In this document: positions 52,075 to 58,967 of the stretch, one piece after another
Layout: the number at the start of each line of letters is the position of its first letter
Position numbering within the stretch: the stretch's first letter is position 1
Source of the DNA: Rhizobium sp. CF080
GTDB taxonomy: Bacteria; Pseudomonadota; Alphaproteobacteria; Rhizobiales; Rhizobiaceae
Direction: 5' to 3'
DNA length: 64,000 nt
Assembly (NCBI RefSeq): GCF_000282095.2
Contig: NZ_AKKC02000002.1
Coordinates: 930,001-994,000 of the forward strand
Position numbers and translations under genes: made by a program
The notes under the pieces: generated by a model
Told to the model about the DNA's origin: nothing
Seen by the model: the letters and a program-made list of their open reading frames with translations, nothing else
Databases searched by the model: none

Positions 52075-54720
52075 TCAACGTTCCGAGAGCAGGGCTCCTA
52101 TCCGGTCCACGAACCTGTCGGCGCTTTGACGGCTGAGGCACAGCGGCGGACGCAGAACAATGCGCTTCGGGATACTGTCGTCCACGATGAAGCCGGGCCG
52201 CAGCCGTTCACCGAGGCCTGCCGCCTCGTCGGCGAGATCGATGGCGAGCAGCATGCCGCTGCCCGTTACCGCAACGATCGCCGGAAAACGCTCAGCCAGA
52301 CTTTCGAGCCGCGTCTTCAGATGGCTGCCGATTTCGCGGGTGTTTTCCCGCAATTGTTCTTCCCTGATGACATCGAGCGCCGCCGCGGCTGCGGCGGCCT
52401 TGACCGGGCAGATGGCTGGCCGGCGTTCATCCGCGGCAAGACTTGCCGCGATTTCCGGTCGCGTCATCAGAAGTGCCGGCGTTCCGCCGCCCGGCCCGTC
52501 TGCGATCAGTATGTCCGGGGCGAGCCCCCGGTGCGAGAAACCCCAGGTGTGATGGCCAAGCCTGCCATAGCCGGTTCCCGTTTCATCGACGATCAGAAGA
52601 CCGGCCTTTTCCCGAAGCTCCGCCAGGGGTTCGTCCAGGTGTCCGGCTTCATTATGCCCTTCCGCCAGTACGGCGGCGACATCGTCGAGATCGTGGATCA
52701 TGTCGGCAGCGGTCCCGACGGACGGTACAGTGAACAGGTCCGGATCCCGGTGGTCCACCCGGAAACCCGGCAGGCCGATGATGCGGCCCTTGTTCGTGTG
52801 AGCGCGGGCAAGCCGGAAGGCGAGATCGAGGGCGTCGCCTCGGCCGGCGGCAAATGAGACATGGCTCAGCCCTTCGGGCGCAAGCTCGGCCAGTTGCGCG
52901 CGCAAAACGTCCTCCGGTTCGGATGGCTGGCCCGTGGTGCGGCTGAGCAGCAGGGCCTGGCGGTAGGTCGCCGCAGCAAGGCGCGGGTGACCGTGGCCGA
53001 TCAGCGGGGCCTGGCCGCCGAGATCGAGTGCGGTACGGCTCGTCGCGTCGAACAGATATTCCTTCCAGCCGCGGACCGGCTGATCGGGGTGTCCGGGAGC
53101 CGGGGCATTTGCCTCTATGCCGAGCAGCGCCGAGGGAGAAGGATATAATCTCGACGACGTGCCAACCTCGGCAGGTGTGCAGAAGAGCGGCGGCACGAGA
53201 TCCGGGTCGAGGCAGAACCTGAGCCGCAGGCCGCCGACCGAATCGTCGGCCCCGGCGATCACACCGAGCGGATCGCCCGCGGCGAGTTCCGTCCCTTCGG
53301 CAAGCGTGCATTCGAGACCTTCGACATGCAGGGTGAGGTCGCGCCCGACAAGAACGAGACGGGGGCCGGCGGTTTTCAGCACTCCCGCGAAGGGCGCCAC
53401 CGCCGCCGTCCGGGCGGGCAGGCAGGCGTCGATGTGGAGTGCGAAGCTTTCCGGCTCCTGCTGCGGATCTGTGCTGCTTTTCGAGAGACGGTACTCGCCG
53501 TAGCGGGTGCTGGCGCGGCCGGTTTCCCAGGCGATATGGGCGAGCAGTTTCCAGTCGTTGTCGGCGTCCATCCAGTTGCCGCCGTAGAGCAGCGGGCTGG
53601 TGACGCTCAGGTCCACCATCCGGAAGGTGTCCGGGTCGATATCGGGCAGGAGCCGGCCGATCTCCGGCAACGGCTTCACGGTCCCCGTCGCATCCAGAAT
53701 GGCTGCAAACACCCGCGCCGGCGAAACGGAGGTTGCGCCGCTCAGCACGGCACGGCGTTTTTCGGTCACTTCCCTCGCTTGCTGATCATCGGGCGATTGC
53801 GCCTGTTGGCTCTCGGCCTCGGCCGCGAGGATGCCGGTGCGCGCGACGACCAGCGGCCATAGTGCTTCGAGTTCGGTCAGGGTGAATGGGTAGATCTCGT
53901 GATAGGCGCGGATCGCCGGCAGCAGCGCGAATGGATCTCCGTCGCGGTCTGCAAGCAGATAGGCGCAGGTATTGGCGAAACCAGCAACCAGCCAGCCGTT
54001 TGAAATGCCGGTAAAGTCCGTCAAGCCGGTCGGCAGCCATGTGCCGTCCGCATCCTCGCCGATGACGGTTCCGGCATTCAAGTTCTGATGCGCCGCCGCG
54101 ACCCTGAGGCTCGAACCCAGCGGCTGGATGCGCCGGAGCGCCGTCACCATCGCCTTGGCGATCACGTCGCGGATTTCCTGGTCGGTAACGGCGGACAGAA
54201 GGGAGACCGTCTGCGGGCCGGCCTGGCGCAGGTCTCCCACCGGCTCGCGCTGCAGGACCGGATGTTCGAAATCCTGGAGGCTTTTTACAAGCTCCGCCGA
54301 GATCGACCCGAAGGCGGCGATGGCGTGATCCGACAGTTTTTCACCGGTCGGCGGGGGTGTTCCTTCGAGAAAGGTGAGCAGGCGGATGCGCCGATCCTCG
54401 CCGCCGAGCGGCAGGACGAGCGTGTCGCCGCCATCCTTGGTCGCCACGGGCTCGGGAACCCGCGGCCCGTCCGGACTGCGCAGGATATGGCGCATCAAGG
54501 CGTGTTCGGCCTCGATCTCCTCGACGGGACCGTCGGCGGGCGCCACCTTAAGCAGATACCGCATATGGCCGTTATCGATCAGAAAATAGGGGTTCTGCCG
54601 TCCCTCGATCGGGAAAACCTGGCCTGAGAGCCCGTAGTGGTCGCGCAGAACGTCCTCGATCGCGTCGATCGAAAGCTCGTTTGAAGGAGGCTCGATAAGC
54701 TCTGGCAGGACGTCGGACAT
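52075..54720 (-). CDS. APH kinase-like / aminotransferase class III fusion with lost catalytic residues
   Basis: An 881-residue protein with three parts: an aminoglycoside phosphotransferase-fold domain (about 20-310), a beta-rich M23/lipoyl-like middle (about 380-520) and a class III aminotransferase domain (about 555-881). Active relatives of this architecture act on amino alcohols or phosphorylated amines. Here the kinase loop HxDxxxxN reads HQNLNAGT (His211, Asn213 for Asp, Thr218 for Asn), although Asp235 in TDFTG is kept. In the aminotransferase part the PLP aspartate remains (IVDETGTGYGR), but the lysine expected about 30 residues later is replaced (ILIADGPGGGTPALL, Pro near 743), and the phosphate-binding NSGSEA motif is AAGRGDA. 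It is therefore probably not an active aminotransferase. It follows purU by 85 nt. Confidence 0.8.
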   Translation of the reverse strand: MSDVLPELIEPPSNELSIDAIEDVLRDHYGLSGQVFPIEGRQNPYFLIDNGHMRYLLKVAPADGPVEEIEAEHALMRHILRSPDGPRVPEPVATKDGGDTLVLPLGGEDRRIRLLTFLEGTPPPTGEKLSDHAIAAFGSISAELVKSLQDFEHPVLQREPVGDLRQAGPQTVSLLSAVTDQEIRDVIAKAMVTALRRIQPLGSSLRVAAAHQNLNAGTVIGEDADGTWLPTGLTDFTGISNGWLVAGFANTCAYLLADRDGDPFALLPAIRAYHEIYPFTLTELEALWPLVVARTGILAAEAESQQAQSPDDQQAREVTEKRRAVLSGATSVSPARVFAAILDATGTVKPLPEIGRLLPDIDPDTFRMVDLSVTSPLLYGGNWMDADNDWKLLAHIAWETGRASTRYGEYRLSKSSTDPQQEPESFALHIDACLPARTAAVAPFAGVLKTAGPRLVLVGRDLTLHVEGLECTLAEGTELAAGDPLGVIAGADDSVGGLRLRFCLDPDLVPPLFCTPAEVGTSSRLYPSPSALLGIEANAPAPGHPDQPVRGWKEYLFDATSRTALDLGGQAPLIGHGHPRLAAATYRQALLLSRTTGQPSEPEDVLRAQLAELAPEGLSHVSFAAGRGDALDLAFRLARAHTNKGRIIGLPGFRVDHRDPDLFTVPSVGTAADMIHDLDDVAAVLAEGHNEAGHLDEPLAELREKAGLLIVDETGTGYGRLGHHTWGFSHRGLAPDILIADGPGGGTPALLMTRPEIAASLAADERRPAICPVKAAAAAAALDVIREEQLRENTREIGSHLKTRLESLAERFPAIVAVTGSGMLLAIDLADEAAGLGERLRPGFIVDDSIPKRIVLRPPLCLSRQSADRFVDRIGALLSER

Positions 54721-54723
54721 GAA

Positions 54724-54751
54724 CCTCTCCGGAAGGGCGCTTCCGAAGAGG
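54724..54751 (-). promoter_or_regulatory. Hairpin covering the ribosome-binding site of the fusion gene
   Basis: A 12-bp stem with a 4-nt loop (arms 54724-54735 and 54740-54751, one G-U pair in the minus-strand RNA) lies directly before the ATG at 54720. The downstream arm contains GGAGAGG, the only Shine-Dalgarno sequence. No T-run follows, so it is not an intrinsic terminator. In RNA the site would be masked unless the hairpin opens. Confidence 0.6.
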
Positions 54752-54805
54752 ATAGAGCGTTAAAGACCTGCGTCCATAGGCCTTTTTACCAACTTTGGCT
54801 GAGCC

Positions 54806-55690
54806 TCAGCCCATGCGCTCCGACGCGTAGGAACCGGGGCTCGGCGGGAAGACGACGGTGCGGTTGCCGTTGATGAAGGTGCGGTGATGGATATGGGCGT
54901 GGATGGCGCGGGCGAGCACCTGGCTTTCGACGTCGCGGCCGAGCGAGACATAGTCGTCGGCGCTCTGGGCATGGGTGATGCGCACCGTGTCCTGCTCGAG
55001 GATCGGACCCTCGTCGAGATCGGCGGTGACGTAATGCGCCGTTGCGCCGATCAGCTTGACGCCGCGCGTATAGGCCTGCTTGTAGGGGTTGGCGCCCTTG
55101 AAGCTCGGCAGGAAGGAGTGGTGGATGTTGATGATCCTGCCGGACATCTTCTTGCAGAGATTGTCGGAGAGAACCTGCATGTAGCGGGCAAGAACGATGA
55201 GCTCGGTGCCGCTCTGCTCGACGAGATCGAGAAGCTGGGCTTCGGCCTGCGGCTTGTTTTCCTTCGTCACCTTGATGTGGTGGAAGGGAATGTCGTTGTT
55301 GACGACCAGCTTCTGGTAGTCGAAATGGTTGGAGACGACGCCGACGATATGGATCGGCAGCGCGCCGATCTTCCAACGATAGAGGAGGTCGTTGAGGCAG
55401 TGGCCGAAACGGGAGACCATCAGCAGGACCTTCATCCGCTCGTCGGTGTCGAAGATCTCCCATTCCATCCCGAACCGGTCGGCGATCGGCTTGAAACCCT
55501 CGGTCAGCGCCGGACGTTCGGCGCCCTCTTCGGACAGGAAGCTGACGCGCATGAAGAACCTGCCGGTGTCGAGGTCATCGAACTGGGACGAGTCGATGAT
55601 GTTGCAACCCTTTTCCGCCAGAAAGCCGGAAATCGCTGCGACAATGCCCCGCGTTGTCTTGCAGGATACGGTCAGGACATAACTCTTCAT
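54806..55690 (-). CDS. purU: Formyltetrahydrofolate deformylase (PurU)
   Basis: PurU hydrolyses 10-formyl-THF to formate and THF, balancing one-carbon pools. The 294-residue protein has an N-terminal ACT domain (about 1-80; YVLTVSCKTTRGIVAAISGF) and a formyltransferase-fold domain with the catalytic Asn-His-Asp set in INIHHSFLPSFKGANPY and HYVTADLDEGPI. I chose the ATG at 55690 because GGGAGA lies 8 nt upstream and the ACT domain begins there; a longer frame to 55762 adds residues outside the domain. It precedes the fusion gene on the same strand. Confidence 0.95.
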   Translation of the reverse strand: MKSYVLTVSCKTTRGIVAAISGFLAEKGCNIIDSSQFDDLDTGRFFMRVSFLSEEGAERPALTEGFKPIADRFGMEWEIFDTDERMKVLLMVSRFGHCLNDLLYRWKIGALPIHIVGVVSNHFDYQKLVVNNDIPFHHIKVTKENKPQAEAQLLDLVEQSGTELIVLARYMQVLSDNLCKKMSGRIINIHHSFLPSFKGANPYKQAYTRGVKLIGATAHYVTADLDEGPILEQDTVRITHAQSADDYVSLGRDVESQVLARAIHAHIHHRTFINGNRTVVFPPSPGSYASERMG

Positions 55691-56002
55691 CTCAATTCTC
55701 CCTCCTCCGCCATCGGTTGGCCATTTCGTGTATACATAAAAACGATGCCGGACAATATCCAACCCTTCCAGAAAGGGAAAATTGCCTAAGAGAGCCAGGC
55801 CTTACCCGAAAAATGTGTACAGCGTTTCTCGATATTCGTTTGGGCCTGCTTCCCGTCCCTCGACCTTAAGGCCGGCTGTACAAAATTCCGTTCCCTTTGC
55901 GTCGTCGGCGCGCGCATCACCGCCGCGGAAGCGGCTTCGGGCAGCGATTCGTAATTGCTAAAGGTTATGGTGGCAGGTTGCGGCTTCGCACTGGAGGAAG
56001 AC
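55691..56002. promoter_or_regulatory. Divergent promoter region between purU and the GH5 gene
   Basis: A 312-nt gap between divergent genes. It contains a small inverted repeat CCCTT-ccaga-AAGGG followed by AAAATT near 55763-55782 and two TGTACA direct repeats (about 55813 and 55874). A 14-codon frame beginning at 55744 (MPDNIQPFQKGKIA) has no good ribosome-binding site. No RNA gene was recognised. Confidence 0.35.
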
Positions 56003-57052
56003 TTGAAGCAGAGGTCCCGAAAAATCGGCCGCCGCGTCTCGCGTTTGTTGGGCGTTCTGGTGTCCCTGGCGGTGGCGGGCGCTTCGGCCGAGGCAAAGAC
56101 CGCCTGCCTGCGCGGCGTGAACCTCGCCGGCGCCGAGTTCGGCGATCTCGGTGATGACTACGGCAAGGGCTATATCTATCCTTCCAAGGAAACGATCGAC
56201 TATTTCGCCGCTAGAGGCTTCAACACCGTCCGTCTGCCGTTTCTCTGGGAAAGACTCCAGCCGCAACTCTACAAGGGGCTCGATTCGGCCGAACTCAAGC
56301 GTTTGCGCGATACCGTCCGGCTGATCCGCGCCAGTGGCATGGCAGTCATTCTCGATCCCCACAATTACGCCCGGTTCCGCGGCCAGCTGATCGGTTCCGA
56401 AACGGTGCCGCAAAGCGCCTTTGCCGATTTCTGGCGCCGGCTTGCCGCAGCTTTTGCCGGCATCGACGGGGTCGCTTTCGGTTTGATGAACGAACCCTAC
56501 GACATTTCGGCCGAGGACTGGCTTTCCGCCGCCAACAGCGCGATCGGCGCCATCCGCCAGACGGGAGCCGCCAATCTCGTGCTGGTGCCGGGCACGGCCT
56601 GGACCGGCGCCCACAGCTGGCTTGTCGGCGATTACGGCACGCCGAATGCCTCCGTGATGCTCGCCATCTCCGACCCCAAGGACAATTATGCCTATGAGGT
56701 CCATCAATATCTGGATACGGATTTCTCCGGCAAGAATACCGAATGCTCGCGGGCGGCGGAGGCCGTGAAGGCAATTGGCGATGTTGCCGGCTGGCTTCGG
56801 GACCATGGCCAGCGCGGATATCTCGGCGAGTTTGCGACACCCGCCACTGCGGATTGCCTGCCGGCACTCGCGGAGATGGTCAAGACGGTGGAGCAGGGGG
56901 CCGATGTCTGGCTTGGCTGGTCCTATTGGGCCGGCGGCGACTGGTGGCCGGAAGACGAGCCGCTCAACATCCAGCCGACCAAAAGCGGTGACCGGCCGCA
57001 GATGCAGATTCTCTCCCGCATCTTTTCGGAACAATCCGCCTGCGATCGGTAA
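56003..57052 (+). CDS. Secreted glycoside hydrolase family 5 (cellulase-like)
   Basis: A 349-residue retaining endo-glycanase of family GH5. The acid/base glutamate is Glu164 in FGLMNEPYD and the nucleophile is Glu276 in GYLGEFATP; an upstream FNTVRLPFLWERLQP and ILDPHNYARFRG are also typical. The N-terminus is a signal peptide (basic RKIGRRVSR, then LLGVLVSLAVAGASAEA). I chose the TTG at 56003 because GGAGG lies 5 nt upstream and the signal peptide then has normal length; ATGs at 55955 and 55967 are alternatives. It probably cuts a beta-1,4-glucan or related exopolysaccharide in the periplasm or outside the cell. Confidence 0.87.
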   Translation: MKQRSRKIGRRVSRLLGVLVSLAVAGASAEAKTACLRGVNLAGAEFGDLGDDYGKGYIYPSKETIDYFAARGFNTVRLPFLWERLQPQLYKGLDSAELKRLRDTVRLIRASGMAVILDPHNYARFRGQLIGSETVPQSAFADFWRRLAAAFAGIDGVAFGLMNEPYDISAEDWLSAANSAIGAIRQTGAANLVLVPGTAWTGAHSWLVGDYGTPNASVMLAISDPKDNYAYEVHQYLDTDFSGKNTECSRAAEAVKAIGDVAGWLRDHGQRGYLGEFATPATADCLPALAEMVKTVEQGADVWLGWSYWAGGDWWPEDEPLNIQPTKSGDRPQMQILSRIFSEQSACDR

Positions 57053-57128
57053 AATCGCCCCGGAGAGTTTAAGTCTTTGTGAGCAAGACCGGGCGTATTG
57101 CTGGTGCAGTGATCGAAAAACTGCCGGC

Positions 57129-58967
57129 ATGACCATGATGGACGCCCGAAATAAATCCCCGTCCGCCGGGGAGGTATCGCCGCTGCTGCCTCGCTCGGCT
57201 TCCGAACCGTTGACCTTCGACGGCACGGTGGGGCTTTTCACGCCACCGTCGACCGGAGCCCAGCCGTCCGACATTGCGGTTCTGTTCACCAGTCCCTGGG
57301 GGCTGGAGGAAATGTGCACGCGCAAGTTCTGGCGCATCATCTCGGAAAAGCTTGCCGATCGCGGCATTGCCAGCCTGCGGTTCGATTATCCCGGCACCGG
57401 CGATGCGCTGGACGATATCGATTTCGAGGCCGGCCTTTCCGTCTGGTCCGACAGTCTTGCCTCCGCTGCCACGTATCTCAAGACATTTTCCGGCTGTGCG
57501 CGCATCGTCGTCGTCTCGCAGGGGCTGGGGGCGGTCATCGCCACCAAGGCCGCCGACGCGATCGAAGCGCTCGACGCCATCGTTTATATGGCACCGGTCG
57601 TTTCCGGCCGCCTGCATATCCGCGAGCTTGCGGTCTGGTCCAAGGTGGTGGACGAAAATCTGGGCCTTACCGACGAGCAGCACGACAAGGCCGGCGTCTC
57701 TATCGCGTCGCTCACCATGCCCGGTGAGATCGCCGACGAGGTTCGCAACGTCAACCTGTTGACGATCGACCGGTCGCCTGCGCCGCGCGCGCTGGTCATT
57801 GGTCGGGCCGATCGGCCATCCGACAAGGAGTTTGCCGCCCGGCTCCGGGCGCTTGGCGCAGATGTGAGCGAAGAGGCTTTCGAAGGTTACGACAAGCTCG
57901 TCTCCAATCCGGTGATCGTCAAGATGCCACTGTCGGTCGCCGACAATCTGACGAACTGGATCGCGGCACTGCCGTCCGAACCGGCTTCCGCACCAATACG
58001 CGCGCCGGGGCCTGCCACGCCACTCGCCGGCGACGGCTTTGCCGAAACGCCGGTCCGCTTCGGTCTCAACAGCCGGCTTTCGGGGGTTCTCTGCGAGCCG
58101 TCGCGCGGCCGCGCGGGCGCGACGGTGCTTTTCCTGACGTCGGCCTATGACCGGCATGCCGGCTGGGGCCGGGCGACGGTGGCCCTGGCGCGCGCGCTGG
58201 CGCGTTCCGGCATTCCGTCACTGCGTTTCGATACGGCCAATGTCGGCGACAGCCCGCCAGTGCCCGGCCGGCCGGACCAGGTTCTCTATCATTCGGACCA
58301 GAATTCCGACGTCTCGGAAGCGATCGATTTTCTCGAAGCCTGCCGGCTGACACCGGTCGTTGCCGCCGGCCGCTGCAGCGGCGCCTATCTCGGCCTCCAG
58401 GTATCGCTTGTCGAACCGCGCATCGCCGGCACCGTCTCCGTCAATCCGGCGGTTTTCCGCTGGCGCCCCGGTCGCTCCGTCGAGGACATGATCGTCAATG
58501 GCGCGCGCAGCCTGCGGGACTACCGCAAGCGGGCCCTGCGGGCCGAAACCTTCAGACGCATCCTGAGGGGCGAGGTCAATACCGTCGCGGCGGTCCGCAA
58601 TATCGCCAGAAGTGTCGGCAACCAGACCAAGGGCAAGATCCTGCATGCCTTCCGCGGTTTCCTGCCGGAGGGGCGGGCGATCTACGGTGCTTTCCGCACC
58701 CTCTACCAGCGCGGCGTTCCGGTCTCGCTGATCTACAGCGAGAACGATCTCGGTCTCGAGCAATACGATTTCTATTTCGGCCATGACGGGTCGGGCCTGG
58801 CCCGTTTTCCAAATGTATCGCCGGAAATCATTCCGGATGCCGATCACAACCTGACGCCGGATCATGCCCGCAAGGTCTATCTGGAGGCACTGAGGGAAAT
58901 GGCTTTCCGTTTTCCTCTGGAAGAAGACGTCTATTCAAAAACGGGCGGCTCCGTCGCTGCAGAGTGA
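57129..58967 (+). CDS. Tandem alpha/beta hydrolase (two S33-like domains in one chain)
   Basis: A 612-residue protein with two alpha/beta hydrolase domains, about residues 25-285 and 305-612. Each repeats the pattern of an early GIASLRFDYPGTGD-like segment (second copy GIPSLRFDTANVGD) and a nucleophile elbow. In the first the elbow is VVVSQGLGA (Ser130); in the second it is AAGRCSGAY with Cys416 at the nucleophile place, as in dienelactone hydrolase-like enzymes. No signal peptide is visible. It lies 76 nt after the GH5 gene and resembles hydrolases found with exopolysaccharide genes. The start could be any of three ATGs at 57129, 57135 or 57138. Confidence 0.78.
   Translation: MTMMDARNKSPSAGEVSPLLPRSASEPLTFDGTVGLFTPPSTGAQPSDIAVLFTSPWGLEEMCTRKFWRIISEKLADRGIASLRFDYPGTGDALDDIDFEAGLSVWSDSLASAATYLKTFSGCARIVVVSQGLGAVIATKAADAIEALDAIVYMAPVVSGRLHIRELAVWSKVVDENLGLTDEQHDKAGVSIASLTMPGEIADEVRNVNLLTIDRSPAPRALVIGRADRPSDKEFAARLRALGADVSEEAFEGYDKLVSNPVIVKMPLSVADNLTNWIAALPSEPASAPIRAPGPATPLAGDGFAETPVRFGLNSRLSGVLCEPSRGRAGATVLFLTSAYDRHAGWGRATVALARALARSGIPSLRFDTANVGDSPPVPGRPDQVLYHSDQNSDVSEAIDFLEACRLTPVVAAGRCSGAYLGLQVSLVEPRIAGTVSVNPAVFRWRPGRSVEDMIVNGARSLRDYRKRALRAETFRRILRGEVNTVAAVRNIARSVGNQTKGKILHAFRGFLPEGRAIYGAFRTLYQRGVPVSLIYSENDLGLEQYDFYFGHDGSGLARFPNVSPEIIPDADHNLTPDHARKVYLEALREMAFRFPLEEDVYSKTGGSVAAE

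Noticed and set aside
55958-57367. A 469-codon minus-strand frame across the GH5 gene
   Set aside because: Antisense to GH5 with its signal peptide and two catalytic glutamates.
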